NCBI GenBank assembly: GCA_007570785.1
Contig: ML664662.1
Coordinates: 2,419,046-2,483,045 of the forward strand
Source: Antilocapra americana
Lineage: Eukaryota; Chordata; Mammalia; Artiodactyla; Antilocapridae
Length of the DNA stretch: 64,000 nt
Direction: 5' to 3'
The translations under genes were made by a program, and so were the position numbers. Positions 1-11,552 of the stretch are shown piece by piece. Numbering within the stretch: position 1 is the first letter of the stretch; every line of letters starts with the position of its first letter. The notes under the pieces are model-generated. The model was not told where the DNA came from and ran no database searches. It saw only the letters and a program-made list of their open reading frames with translations.

Positions 1-70
1 CAATCATTCCCAGCATTAGGTTATTTTCCAATGAGTCAGCTCTTCACATCAGATGGCCCAAATATAGTAC
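1..70 (-). mobile_element. BovB-related (ART2-like) fragment cut by window edge
   Basis: The first 70 bases match the antisense of a BovB-derived repeat. The phrase around a motif like ttttccaatgagtcagctc is the ruminant ART2/BovB form of the sequence seen again at about 41765-41800 on the same strand. The element presumably continues to the left of the window. Similarity fades after about base 70. Confidence 0.6.
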
Positions 71-478
71 TATCCCTCTCCAAATTTTATGAAAGCACAA
101 AGCTTGGCTTGAAAGAAAGAGAAACCCCCAAATTTCAGATGAGAAGAGAGAAATGAAAGCCAGAGCAGACAATGCACGCTGGTGCCATGGAGTCCCATGG
201 GAGCTTTAGCACAGTGTCTGCAGCAGAGGCTTCAATACCCTCCTCATATACAGAAACTGTGACCTCAGGCCTGTGCAAAGTAAGAGCTCAAACTGAGTCA
301 AATGCACGGAGCTTGGAGCCTCAGAAATATTTCTTGTTCATGAAAAGGGCACACAATGATAATGTTCATTGGCTCATTAGGGCAATAAGGATACTTGCTG
401 TCTGTTTGAGCCTTAAGCAGGTAAATCAAAAAAGGCATCTATGGAGGAAGAGAGTCTGGGATGGACATGTACATAGTG
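71..478. other. No feature recognised
   Basis: Non-repetitive sequence between the edge BovB fragment and an L1 tail. A 115-codon open frame (172-519) runs into the L1 tail and has no recognisable domain, so it is treated as chance. Confidence 0.5.
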
Positions 479-683
479 CTATATTTAAAATGGATAGCCA
501 ACAAGGACCTACTGTATAACACATGTAACTCTGCTCAATGTCATGTGGCAGCCTGGACAGGAGGGGAGTTTGGGGAAGAATGAATACATGTATATATGTG
601 GCTGAGTCCCTTAGCTATTCACGTGAAACTACCGCAACATTGTTAGTCAGCTATACTCCAATACAAACTAAAAACTAAAAAAA
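479..683 (+). mobile_element. L1 3' end with A-rich tail
   Basis: This is a short 5'-truncated LINE-1 copy consisting only of the 3' untranslated end. The diagnostic string beginning ggatagccaacaaggacc, followed by the ctgctcaatgt and ggctgagtccctta phrases typical of ruminant L1 tails, leads into an A-rich end near 670-683. No coding part of ORF2 remains. It is diverged, so not a recent insertion. Confidence 0.75.
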
Positions 684-2496
684 AAATACATCTATGACAA
701 AATCAAGAACCTAGGCCTCTGTTCCCTGTAGATGTGAAGTGTGAGGCAACGCTACCTGTGCATGTAGGAAACTCAAGCTAAGAAATTAACATAGAAACTG
801 GCCCAGGGCCTAGGAGACCCTAGAGCCTTGGCAAAAGTGAGTGTGAAATCACTCTGAAGACTACAGAGACTCCCCACAGAGGGGAAAAAATCTAAAGATA
901 AACTCACAAGAAAAAAAAATGACTAGCTGCACAAGGAAATGAACTACCATAAGGAATAGTTGGCAGTTGCCACAAAAGAGAAAGAATATAGCTTGACCAC
1001 AGCAAATAACTGAAAGATCTGAAGGAGAATATAAAATAAAGATCCTGAAAATGATTAAGGAAATAAAAGAGTAGATATCTTCATGAAATTCAAAAATAAT
1101 ATGAATAAAAATCACTTTGATTTGAAATAATAGTAATACTAACTTGTGAGAATAATAATAAAAACAAGAACAGGCATGGAAATTTAGAGTGAATTTAATC
1201 ATTTAACGGCAAAATCTAAGTGAGGTAATTTCTGTTAAATTGGTCAACAGGAAGAGATTAGGAGAAAAAAAGAAAAAGAACAAGGATCATTTAAAAGCAA
1301 GACATGGACGCTTCATCACTGCACTGTAAGCTCCCACAGCATGCGTCTCAGGACCATTTTCTATTTAAACTTACATGTCCAATATCTATTCATTCAGTTT
1401 CTGGCACAGAAGAAGACCTCAAAAAATGCCTGTTGAATGAATGAGGTAACAAAAGAACAAGCTATAGGTAAAAGGATTCATGAATAACAGGGGAAAGTCT
1501 TCCAGGTAGCATTCTGGGCTGAATTTTTTCCTCTTCTCTCTTAAAGCCCGAGATAGCTACCCAGACTCATCCCATCTTAGCTATGGCAGACACTCATGGG
1601 CCAAGGACATTTATAGACATCCAGAGGCAGCAGGCATTTTTGCAGAAAACATTTTGCAGTGGGCCCCAGCTGAGTTCATTACTTTGTAGACTGGAGCTGC
1701 GCTGAGAGCTACACTCCAGCCCTGCATGGATTTAAGAAAGAGTGCATGGGGACAGAAAGAGCTAGGGCAATAGAAACACAGCTGGGGAAGTCCACGCAGA
1801 ACAAAGGAGCAGGTCTCTGGTCTGAACACTGCTCGGTTGCCAACAGAGGGCTGGAAAGCCCCCTGGCAGCAATGGCTCGACTTGTCGGTAGGGATGTGAC
1901 CGGTCCAACTACTATCTGGATAAAACTGGTGGCATGTGAATGTTGAATCAAGTCAAAACACAATGAAGAAACGGGTGACAAAAGATAAAGGGGACTGGTT
2001 CCAGAATCAGCCTAATGATGCATCCAGAACTTTCTCATAGCTCTAATGGGAGGGAAGTCACAATTAACACAAAAAACCACCCTCAAGTCTCGATGGCTTG
2101 AAATTGTGTTTGTGTCTATGATTAATTTAACTGTTTCCTAAATTATATATGTTCCACTCCTCACTTAGGATCCAGTTGTCCTCAAGTTCATCTCTTAGTT
2201 TGCTAGAAAATCCACTGGATTTTTCTAGCCCCCTCCACCTAATACTTTTCCCACTACTCTTAGATTACTCAAGATGCTAAGCCCATGGAAGTAGTTCCCA
2301 CAGGTGGAAGCAGCAACAGACTGTTGCTATAGGCAACATAAAACAGACTTCATGAGAGGTTAACATTCCAGAATATCGAAATCAGATGGTCATGTTTCTG
2401 TGCCTGTTATATCCATTCTGGGAAATGAAACTTGCCAGATGACTTTCTGACCTTTAGTTATTTATTCTATAAAATTAAGATGAATGGAAGCAATTC
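684..2496. other. Mostly unannotated; weak L2 3' end near 1385-1445
   Basis: No gene is recognisable. Bases 860-1300 are purine- and A-rich. At about 1385-1445 the phrase cctgttgaatgaatgag resembles the conserved L2 3' end in plus orientation. Short overlapping open frames at 1611-1981 on both strands lack recognisable motifs. Confidence 0.4.
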
Positions 2497-2975
2497 AAGG
2501 TATGGGTTTGGATATCAGACTAACTAGAATTTGAAGTCGAGATTTCCCAGTTACTAGTTAAGTGGCATTGGTGAGTTACTTAACTTTTCTTTTTTTTTTT
2601 TTTTTAATTTTTTTTTTTTTAATTTTTGTTTTAGCCATACATTGTTATGATATCACCATGGGTTTACATATGCTTCCCCTCCGGGTCCCCCCTCCCTCCT
2701 CCCTCCCCCCCGGGAAATCTCGCTGCACCAGTCCCGAGCATCAATCCTGGGCTGGCGATTGATTAGACACATGACAATTAACATGCTTCAGTGCTCTTCT
2801 CCCATCTCATCCCACCCTTACCCTCGTCCACAAACTTTTCTAAACTCATCTGAAAAATGAGACTGGATGTATCAGCAGATGCTAATAGTAGGTACAATAC
2901 AGTTCCACAGCACTGACCTCATGGGGCAGCTGGGAAAACAAAATGAGATGATATACGTGATTCTACCATTCTGAG
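2497..2975 (+). mobile_element. MIR SINE split by an L1 insertion
   Basis: An ancient mammalian-wide MIR lies in two pieces, 2497-2586 and about 2842-2975. The first piece ends in the conserved core, which reads like 'gtgagttacttaact'. The second resumes with the 'ctcatctgaaaaatgaga' segment that should follow directly. The interruption is the antisense L1 tail at 2591-2832, flanked by the direct repeat aacttttct (2582-2590 and 2833-2841). The order is therefore MIR first, L1 later. Confidence 0.65.
2591..2832 (-). mobile_element. Short antisense L1 3' fragment with 9-bp target-site duplication
   Basis: The T-rich start (2591-2625) is the poly(A) tail read in antisense. It is followed by L1 3' UTR sequence related to the longer copy at 51120-51380, with matching phrases for the 'catgggt', 'gcaccagtcc' and 'gactggcgatt' blocks. 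Flanking direct repeats aacttttct at 2582-2590 and 2833-2841 define the insertion. It is about 240 bp and strongly 5'-truncated, with no coding capacity. Confidence 0.75.
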
Positions 2976-3339
2976 TTACTCAAAGCATCACAAGGACCAC
3001 TAAGAACATTTATCATGGATTTTTTTGGTGCTCACTCACAGATAAAACTCCTGAGAGAACTGCACCATTGAAGCAGGGCTTTAGGATTTGGAAAAGCAAA
3101 AGCCCAAGGCATAACTGCAGAACTTACAGTTCACAGCCCCCTCCCACTCGTTACCACATCCCTACAAAATAAAAACCAAATCTAACTCAGATCCCAATAC
3201 ACAGATGTCACATGCAGAAGAGTGGTATTTACACTTTCAAAGTATACACATGCTCAAAATGCACACCAAAGTGTTAACAGAAGTTGCCTCTAGGGTGTGT
3301 GATTCAGCATTTGTAAAGATGACCATGTGGGACATTGAA

Positions 3340-3812
3340 GTAGGTCAAAAATTCTTTGCTACTCTTTCCCTCAAGAGGTGGCATCAATGCCTCACTGGCT
3401 GCACTGGGCTCACTTTTGTGACTTACTTGACAGATAGCATTCAGGGGAAGTGGGGTTTGGGACTTCCGAGGCTAAGTACGAGAAGCCTTGCAGCTTCTGC
3501 TAGGGCTCTTAGGATGCTCGCTATAGGAGAGCCAGTTGCCATGGCTGACCACCTCGAGGCTACGATGCCGAAAGAGCACAGGAAATGACCACATAGAGAG
3601 GCCTTGAGACTCCAGGAGGAAAAAGAGAGAAATGCCCAACCAGCTCCTAGGCCTCCTGGACATTCCCAGCTGAAGTCCCAGGCATCGTGGGGTGGAGAAT
3701 CTCTGATTATCTTTGCCCAAATTGCAGATTCAAAAGCACAATAAATGCTGTTTTTAAGGCACTAAGCTTTGGGGTGGTTTGTTCTATAGCAATATGTAAC
3801 TGGTTAAAAAAA
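3340..3812 (+). mobile_element. MLT1-type LTR (ERVL-MaLR), solitary
   Basis: This is an ancient non-autonomous retrotransposon LTR. It runs through the typical MLT1 order: 'cctcaagaggtgg', 'cttttgtgacttacttga', 'gccttgcagcttctgc', an 'agagaggccttgagac' block, and the 3' block containing an AATAAA signal near 3741 followed by 'ggcactaagctttgggg'. No internal retroviral sequence is attached. Open frames within it (for example 3205-3588) are chance. The 5' boundary is approximate, and the 3' end lies 15 bases before the assembly gap. Confidence 0.75.
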
Positions 3813-3827
3813 AAGTACACCTCTGTA

Positions 3828-4227
3828 NNNNNNNNNNNNNNNNNNNNNNNNNNNNNNNNNNNNNNNNNNNNNNNNNNNNNNNNNNNNNNNNNNNNNNNNN
3901 NNNNNNNNNNNNNNNNNNNNNNNNNNNNNNNNNNNNNNNNNNNNNNNNNNNNNNNNNNNNNNNNNNNNNNNNNNNNNNNNNNNNNNNNNNNNNNNNNNNN
4001 NNNNNNNNNNNNNNNNNNNNNNNNNNNNNNNNNNNNNNNNNNNNNNNNNNNNNNNNNNNNNNNNNNNNNNNNNNNNNNNNNNNNNNNNNNNNNNNNNNNN
4101 NNNNNNNNNNNNNNNNNNNNNNNNNNNNNNNNNNNNNNNNNNNNNNNNNNNNNNNNNNNNNNNNNNNNNNNNNNNNNNNNNNNNNNNNNNNNNNNNNNNN
4201 NNNNNNNNNNNNNNNNNNNNNNNNNNN
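3828..4227. other. Assembly gap, 400 Ns
   Basis: An uninterrupted run of N from 3828 to 4227, exactly 400 positions. The sequence content is unknown and the round length may be an estimate. Apparent long open frames crossing it are artefacts of translating N. Confidence 0.99.
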
Positions 4228-5699
4228 CCAGAGATAAGAAGCATAAACTCCTTGGGGATTGATAAATGATTATGCATGTATCCCCATGCTCTTCAGTTTG
4301 CCATACCATAAACTGACTTGGTTCAAGCCAAGCTAAAAACAAAGAGGAGCAATTGTTTTGGAGTCCATAACCTGAAATTATTGTGATGTGACTTTGAAGA
4401 GCATTAAGAACGTGATCTTTCAGATCTCAGCTCAGCAGAGATCTCAGAGAGTCTTCTGTTCTGTAACTGGAAGATTTTCATGTCCCCTTCTAGCTTCTTC
4501 CTTCATGAAACAAAGAGGTTAGACTTGGTCTTGAAGACCATTTGTAGTTATGAAGCTTAGTGCTTGAAACAAATGCAGAAATTCAGGTCTTGCTCTGCAA
4601 CATGTCAGACAAGTCAGTGGTTGAAAGGAATTTTCCATGGTGTGATCACCATGGAATGATGATATTGAAGCCTCAGCGTGACTTAAGAGGACAGCCTCTC
4701 CTTCCTCCATCCCCTTTAGCGAAGGACCAAAGTTTCTGTGCATAAGGAATGTTCAGGAGTAAAGGAATGTCAACTTGGCATAGGCTTTCTGTTCTCTGAG
4801 GGGAATAAAATGTAGTCACCATTTTTCAAAAGGAAGATATGGTGTGTGTGACATGACAAAATAAGCAGATCTTTGGAAATAATTTTCACTGTTTCTTGGT
4901 GGAAGAGTGGTCTGGTGTTTCCTGATATCTCCTGTACAAGTCATTTGAGACCGTCTCTCAGCCATTCCCTGCCCCCTCAACAGCAAAGCAGGAAGAAAGC
5001 AGCTTTCTGAGAGAATCAGCCTCTCCTCCACCCCCTTGGTGCAAGAATTCCCTCATCAGTTAAATAGAGAATCAGCTCACCCAATGAATTCTAATGAGGC
5101 AGGCTGTTCAGCTGTCAGCAGCCCTCCCTGCTGAAGAAGATAGCAAGCAAGGAAAAAGATGGCATGATGCTCCAAGCACTTTGTCTTTCCATGCCAGGTA
5201 CATGAACATCAAAACAGTTTCCATCAGAGCTGGACTCCCAGACAAACTCAGCAACAAGGAACGCTAGATAAAGTTACCTTGGATCTAAGGAGTCCCACAA
5301 TACAAGGCAGGTATAGAATGGCAATTCCAAGAAATTAATTAAGATTAATTATTAGTCTAATGAAGAAAATCTAGACTTAAACACACACATGTGTACAAGC
5401 ACATTTTTAGTGCCAGCTTTGAGCTGAAATGGGTAAACACTCCAACCTTAGTCCCAATGGCAACCTTGTTTTGAGGTTAGTTGAGAAAGCAGGGGAAATC
5501 CATGAACTAGGCTGGAGGTAAAGTGGCAGGGGTCCGAGACTGACCTTGGCCACTGGTTTTGTCACTTCAGAAAAGGCAGGTAAGTACCAGATCTGTGCTT
5601 CTGAAACAAGGGAAGGCAATGGAGTGTCAGCAGTGCCTGGACCATGGGGACAAGAAAAGCATTTCTTTCAAAGGCATTGAAATCAATGATGAGTACTTT
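4228..5699. other. No feature recognised
   Basis: About 1.5 kb downstream of the gap shows no repeat family I can name and no convincing exon. The longest frames are under 80 codons and have no domain signatures. Ancient repeats decayed past recognition cannot be excluded. Confidence 0.5.
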
Positions 5700-6262
5700 C
5701 AATACTGTTTATTTTTAATTTAGAAACTGTTGTTCAATTTTACAAACAACCTTGAGAAATATAAGCAACAGAAAACAAAAGTTTAAGTGTACAGTTCATT
5801 AGTTTTAGCAAATATATACACTGCCAGGATCAAAATACAGCATATTTTTATCAGCTTCTAAGTTTTCCTTATGTTCTTTCAGTTAATACTTCCCTAGCCC
5901 CAGGAAATCACTGACGGCTTTCTGTCACTACAGGTTAGATCTGTCCTTTTAAGAAGTTCATAGAAATGGAATCACACAGTATGTATTTCTGTGTGTGTGT
6001 GTCTGGCTTCTTTCACTCAGCAAAATGGCTTTGTAACTCATTCACATTGTTTTTGTGCAGCAAGTCATTCCTCTTTATTGCTAGATAGTATTCCACTGTA
6101 TGAGCACAGTAGAATTTTTTTAACCATTCTTTTGTTGAGGACTATTTAGGCAGTTATGAATAAAGCTGCTATGAACATTTGTTTAAAAGTCTTTGTGGTG
6201 GCATGTTTCCATTTCTTTTAAGTAAATATCTAGGAGCAGAATTGCCAGATCTTATGATAAGT
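5700..6262 (-). mobile_element. Old L1 (L1M class) fragment, antisense
   Basis: Read on the plus strand this has the well-known antisense pattern of old mammalian L1 3' regions: 'gtgtacagttcattagtttta', 'gaaatggaatcacacagta', 'tctggcttctttcactcag', 'tattccactgtatg', 'aataaagctgctatgaac' and 'aggagcagaattgcc'. The same pattern recurs at 14500-14830 and 40460-40790. It is heavily diverged, with no open reading frame. Confidence 0.75.
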
Positions 6263-6265
6263 CTT

Positions 6266-6475
6266 GGGCTTCCTGGATGGTGCTAGTGGTAAAAAATCCA
6301 CCTGCAATGCAGGAGACCTGGGCTCAGTCCCTAGGTCTGGAAGATCCCCTGGAGGAGGGCATGGCAACTCACTCCAGTATTCTTGCCAAGAGAATCCCAT
6401 GCGAGAGCATCCTGGCAGGCTATAGTCTGTGGGGTCACAAAAGAGGCAGACATGACTGAGTGACTAAAAATCAAC
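6266..6475 (+). mobile_element. Bov-tA SINE
   Basis: A ruminant tRNA-derived SINE of about 210 bp. It has the tRNA-like head (ggcttcctggatggtgctag) with a B-box-like 'ggctcagtccc', then the Bov-A body ('cactccagtattcttgcc', 'gacatgactgagtgac'), and ends in a CAA-rich tail (6467-6481). Pol III would transcribe such an element from the internal A and B boxes. It contains several mismatches and no obvious target-site duplication, so it is not one of the youngest copies. Confidence 0.9.
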
Positions 6476-6481
6476 AACAAA

Positions 6482-7950
6482 ATGCAAAAAGAGTTGAGAC
6501 ATCAAATGGAAGTTCTAAATCCAGTAGGTAATCTATAGCCAATTTCCCATGAAAAATTTCTTAAGGCATTTCCCCAAAGTACCATGCACATATTTTGGGG
6601 TATGTGACTCTGTACTGTAATACGTGGGCACTCATGTATATTGTAGATACAGTAGTATTCATGTACATATATTTTATTTATAGTAATAGATAACTATACC
6701 ATATATAATTCTATATAGAAAAAGGCAGTGATGGCAGAGGTGAGGGAGGGATGTATTCTTCACTGATATCTGCTATTGGTGATGGTTCAGAGAAAAATCT
6801 GAAGCTTTTGTGTGTTTCAAATTTGAATAATATTCAGACCTTTATGAAGAAAAATTTTTCTTAGATGTCGACTCAAATACAAATATTTAATTAAAATATT
6901 GCTCATTACATGCAAACATAATATAGACCCCTTTATTTTAGCTTGTCTATGTATTTAAAGCCCTTCAACATTTACGAATCAATGTAAGTGGAACTATAAC
7001 AGCAGTACAATTCTAATTAACAATGTTGATTTAAAATAATGGATAATATTGTTTTGCTGAAACTAAACTGCAACTGTCACTAAGAGTATGAGAGGGGACA
7101 TTATGCCTACACAACTACAGGTCAAACAATGGCTCAATTTTCCCAGTGCTTTGCAAATTATTTTCAAATTACTAGGAAACCTTGGCTCAAGCAATGTGCA
7201 CTCGGCACAAATGCTTCATTAACATATAAGATCTGCCTTTGTGGTTTTCTTATTAGGCCAACACAAGTTAAGTGGAAATACTTAGCACCAGGTCAATCAT
7301 AAACACACACACACACACATGGACACACGCGCGTGCACACACACACACATATGTATGTGAACTGAGATTGTGAAATACAGGAAGCAGGGATTCTGTTGCT
7401 TTTGGTCCCCATTACATATCCAAGAACTGAGAGATGGAGTGAGAGATGAAAATCCCAGAGAGAAACTATAAGGTTGAATAATTAGGTCAAAGTTTTTTTT
7501 TTAATGAGACTGTTATCTTTTGAAAATAATCAAATATTTGGAGCCAATTAGACGAAATACTAACTTAAAAAAAACTGAAGTTCTCAAATTCCCATTTGGC
7601 CTTTGGCAAGTGCAGACACAATCAGACACAATCTGCAGCTCCTCTGAGGGACAAGCCTGGGAAAGCAGTGAAGCCACAAGGACAAGGGGAAAATTAATCA
7701 AGAAATATCAAGAAAGTCTGGAAATAGGACATTGCTAGTGATGTGTGGTTTGTTCAACAAACAAATAGGAAGGCTCAAGGGAAATGAAATTTCTCAGGAC
7801 AGATGACCAAATGTGCCTTGTTAGTAAATGTGGAGAGGAAACCAAGGAGCATGATCACTTCTGATGGAAGTATGGTCAGTGTAGGGATCTAGTGGACAGT
7901 AGAAAAGAATACAGTCAAGATTCCTTAGAGCTGGAGCTGGATGCTACATT
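6482..7950. other. Unannotated AT-rich stretch with one CA microsatellite
   Basis: AT-rich sequence without a recognisable gene or named repeat, apart from the CA/GT microsatellite near 7302-7357. A short duplication of agacacaatc occurs at about 7615-7635. Confidence 0.5.
7302..7357. repeat. Interrupted (CA)n microsatellite
   Basis: Two CA runs separated by 'tggacacacgcgcgtg', with alternating purine-pyrimidine throughout, ending in 'catatgtatgtg'. The CG-containing centre and continued alternation make it a candidate Z-DNA-forming tract and a likely length-polymorphic marker. Confidence 0.9.
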
Positions 7951-8029
7951 TTTTAAAGTATTTCCACATAGAACTCCCTTGCATGGTAAGTAAGGTAATT
8001 GTGAGCTCCTACTTTTACAAAATAAAACA

Positions 8030-8145
8030 CCAAGGCTCACAGAGGTCTAACGCTTTTCCAGTGTTCACAAAGGTAGTCAGAAAGGGAGGTGGACTTGAGC
8101 TGAGGTCTCCTGCCCATGGTCCATGCTCTTGCTAACACTCTGGAG
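8030..8145 (-). mobile_element. MIR fragment, antisense
   Basis: Antisense MIR pattern: 'aaggctcacagaggtctaac', then the 'ttcacaaaggtagtcag' block and 'ctcctgcccatggtccatgctctt'. About 115 bp remain and divergence is high. A second MIR in the opposite orientation follows within about 15 bp. Confidence 0.55.
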
Positions 8146-8154
8146 ATTAAAGCT

Positions 8155-8325
8155 GTCAAGGCAATATAGCCTAGTGGATAAGCATGTGGACTTAGAACCA
8201 GATAGCCTGACTGGGGGAGGTTCCGGGTATACCCCATCCTTAGTCTCATAGTCACACAGTAAGATAATACATATGATGGAGCTCAGTATCTGGCACATAG
8301 TCAGCTCTTTTAAAATGTAGCCATT
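8155..8325 (+). mobile_element. MIR fragment, sense
   Basis: Sense MIR: 'atagcctagtggataagca', 'ggacttagaaccagat', and further on 'atctggcacatagtcag', with internal deletions relative to a full MIR. Together with the antisense piece just upstream it forms an imperfect inverted pair of ancient SINEs. Confidence 0.6.
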
Positions 8326-9059
8326 GTAGTTTTAACCTATATGGATTATGAAAACCAATGTAGATGGAAGTGGGTTGATTGCATTATATGAAATTAGTGT
8401 ACATTCTAGGAGAGATAAGGATGTGTGGTTTAGAAACAAATTTGATGTAATAAAACAATTTAGCAACAACAAAAAGATAAACCATAGAATTTTGACTAAT
8501 AAGGAGTGAGGAATGACAGTTCTTATAAAAGGGGGAATAAAAAGAAAATTGGGGGCCAAACTGAATGATGAGATTAGACTGGGAAAGTCAACATTCACAA
8601 TTACTCTCATATGTTGCCATTCAAACATCTCATGTTTAAAAGAAAGATTAGTTGATAGATGACTTACAATTGCATCTTACTGTGAATATAGGAAGATTCA
8701 AATGAAACTCGTAGGTGCTTTATACATACTATATTAAGAGGGAAATGTCTAAGGGGTGGATAAAAGGCACATTTTGAAAGGCTTTCCTCAAGTCCTTTCA
8801 ATTCAATTCTACTCTGAAGACCCCATTTACTGAGTGTCCATGTGCTCACACTGGACTGCTTTGGTACTGTGTACTAAGTACTTTCCTAGGTCTTGGGGAC
8901 TCGAAGATAAATAAGCCCAGCTCTGGTTTCTCAGTCAGAAATATGGACACATTCAGAAATATGGACATATAAGGCTAAGGCACTGCAGAGGTGCCATGAG
9001 ATGGCCTGTCTAAAGTGCTAGGTGTCCAGATGAGAATATCTAGTAGGCCAAATGACTAA
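8326..9059. other. No feature recognised; small 18-bp tandem duplication
   Basis: No gene or named repeat. Near 8934-8970 the phrase tcagaaatatggaca occurs twice, 18 bp apart, a small local duplication. Confidence 0.45.
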
Positions 9060-9475
9060 CCCCAATTTTTCACTACTCTGATATTATCCACCTACACATA
9101 CAACCTCACCATGGCCTCACTGTGGGTGGAATACTCCCCTGCCCCTTGACTTTGAGCTTCACTCTGTGACTCACTTGGACCAATGAGATTAACAGACATG
9201 ACATGAGCAGAGGCTTTAAGTGAGCCTTCCTGCTTTTATTTCTCCTTGTCATGAAAAGAACATGCCACATATATTCTGCAGATCCAAGGAGGGTGAGAGA
9301 TCAGAGGAGCAAACCCAGATCCAATCTACACCCTGGAAGCAAACCCAGTGGGAACCAGCCTGGATCAGTTAACCTCAAGTCAATGCACAGACATTTAAGC
9401 AAGAAATAAATGATTGTTTTAAGCCATGGAGTTTTAGGGTCATCTGTTACGCAACCTACATTGACAGCTGTCTGA
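9060..9475 (+). mobile_element. MLT1-type LTR
   Basis: Second MLT1-like LTR in the same orientation as the copy at 3340-3812. Recognisable blocks are 'tttgagcttcactctgtgac', 'acttggaccaatgagatta', 'gagcaaacccaga', and the 3' block with an AATAAA signal at about 9405 followed by 'tgttttaagccatggagttt' and 'tctgttacgcaac'. No internal sequence is attached. Confidence 0.7.
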
Positions 9476-10457
9476 GATAGGCCAAGGTAACTATGACAGG
9501 GATGAACAGGAACAGAACTTTATTATGGCCCTTCTCTGCTCACTAACTACCCACTTCTCTCCCCTCATTCCCTCCACTGGACAAATAAGCATGGATTCCC
9601 AAAGAAGAGCTGTTGGGATTCTTGCCAATAATAACTTAGAGCCTTATAAACAAGGCTTTTTTTGGATTGTGTTGTGGCAACACAGGCCCCGTATATGAAC
9701 CATAGAACAAAGAATAGAGTCATCTAATCCACATCTCCCTTTCTTGTTGCTCTTCCTCAATATCAGTGGGTCCTTCAGAAAACCACATGCACAGCACTAA
9801 TTCTAATGTAGCCAGAGTAACCCCGTTAACCATATAAACCTACAGATGGATGCTCCAGGAGAGGTTTGGGTAGCTGTGGCTGAATCTTGAAAGCATCCTG
9901 CATACTTAAGTCCTAGATGAAAAATGTTCACTTATTTATCTCTTCTGACATGTAGCTAGATGCTAAGGAAAGGCTGGGGAGAGCTCATAAAGGGCAGGCA
10001 GGGGAGTGAGAAAAGTGGTAAGAAAACATCTATCACATGCTATGAGAAATACAGGGCTATTTCTTTCACATGTTTCTTCCAGAGCATAGAACAATATCGA
10101 ATGATATACATTTCAGAAGCAGAGGTTTTTGTTAGAAGTTTTTGTTAGTTAATTTAAAAAAGAATTTAAGGAGAGGGTTTCCAACTAAGGCAGATGAGTC
10201 CCACAGTATTAATACAGTTAAGCAAATATTGGAGGATCATAGGAAATGAGGTTGAATAAATTACATGTTTTATCAGACATCTTTGGGCTTTGAAACTGCT
10301 GACAGCTCACTGTGGAATATTAAATCTCACATTTCTCAATTTGCCTTTTTATTGATGTTGGGGAGAAGACTGTATATGAAAAATTTTCTTCTCACAACAT
10401 TTATAAAATATGATGTATGCATTAACATATGTGTAAATATTTATTCTTAAGTGTGTC
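9476..10457. other. No feature recognised
   Basis: About 1 kb with no named repeat and no exon-like open frame. A small direct duplication of gtttttgttag occurs near 10124-10148. Confidence 0.45.
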
Positions 10458-10800
10458 TTTGGCTGAGTTTCCCCTGGAAGCTGACCTGAGACAAGGATTT
10501 GGGGGCTGGTGGTTTATTTGGGAGGTGACACCAGGAAGCACTGGTTGGGAGGTGAGAAAGTGACACACGGAGAGGGAGGGCTCAGTAAAATCATGGCGGG
10601 GGAGTCAGGGCTCAGCCCTGTTAGGGACCTCTGGGCAAGGGTATGAATAATTATTCTACCCAAGCGGAAGAAGATAGAGTAATTGCAACTAACTCCCATC
10701 TGACATTGGCTCAGGGATGTTCCCAAGGGGGTTAACCCCTGAGCACTCTGAGTCAGCCCCACCAGCAGGGCCCAAGGTGAAGATCCTCTGGCACCCACCA
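10458..10800 (-). mobile_element. LTR-like repeat, family unassigned (copy 1)
   Basis: Read on the minus strand, an AATAAA signal (about 10513-10518) is followed within about 20 bp by a conserved 'ccttgtctcagg' block and the 'ggggaaac' end. Three further copies share this 3' architecture: 35160-35310 (+), 36548-36840 (-) and 38835-39288 (+). A polyadenylation signal close to a fixed terminal block is what an LTR R-region or a LINE 3' end would show; I favour an ancient LTR but cannot name the family. Confidence 0.5.
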
Positions 10801-11350
10801 TAGGTCATCACTGACTTGGATGGGATATAGACCAGCCACCAACAGTGTACTATAAAATGCATATTTTAAATTCATGTGTCAATGAGAAGAGTTACCCATG
10901 AAGTTAAATCTTAAAAGACAGCCAGTTGTTTAGCACCACCAGTCTGTTCTTTCAAACCACACTTAGAAACAGACTTCAATTACATAAACATCTTAAGACA
11001 GTGGTTAGGTGAGGATTGGAGCACATGTCTGCTAACTTTGAACATCCTTCTTCTCCAGGTTGTTCTAGGAGGGCTGGGGTTGATACAGGCCCAAGTTGAC
11101 CTTACCCCAGGGGGAAGAAGTCAGAAATTCTGCAAGAGGAATAGCCCTAAGAGATAGCAATCAGGGAAGGCTTCTTGAAACTAGCCAGGGGTTTTAGCCT
11201 TTCTTGGTTGATGGAACCCTTTAAGAGTCTGATGAAACCATGGATTCTCTCCCCGCCTCAAACTTATATACATACAAAACAGCGCACATTATTTTCAGAG
11301 CCTCATAGTCACCTGAAGCATCTGTTTAGGTCTCAGATCAAGGTACAAGA
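10801..11350. other. No feature recognised
   Basis: No gene, no named repeat and no low-complexity tract of note. Confidence 0.45.
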
Positions 11351-11361
11351 TGACAAAGTGA

Positions 11362-11541
11362 AAGTCGTGTCCGACTCTTTGTGACCCCATGGACTATACA
11401 GTCCATGGAATTCTCTAGGCCAGAATACTGGAGTGGGTAGCCTTTCCCTTCTCCAGAGGGTCTTCCCAACCTAAGATCAAACCCAGGTCTCCCACATTGC
11501 AGGTGGATTCTTTACCAGCTGAGCTACCAGGGAAGCCCTAG
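11362..11541 (-). mobile_element. Bov-tA SINE, antisense, with near-perfect target-site duplication
   Basis: Antisense Bov-tA running from 'gtcgtgtccgactctttg' to the head read backwards as 'gctaccagggaagccc'. Flanking direct repeats tgacaaagtga (11351-11361) and tgacaaggtga (11542-11552) agree at 10 of 11 positions, so the insertion boundaries are well defined. The single mismatch suggests moderate age. Confidence 0.9.
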
Positions 11542-11552
11542 TGACAAGGTGA

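Noticed and set aside
2685..2712. C-rich tract (cccccctccctcctccctcccccccc-like) as a regulatory element
   Set aside because: Belongs to the antisense L1 3' UTR, which is C- and T-rich at this position in many copies.
3687..4342. Open frames of 157-211 codons on both strands
   Set aside because: They exist only because the 400-N gap is translated as open; the real flanking codons number a few dozen.
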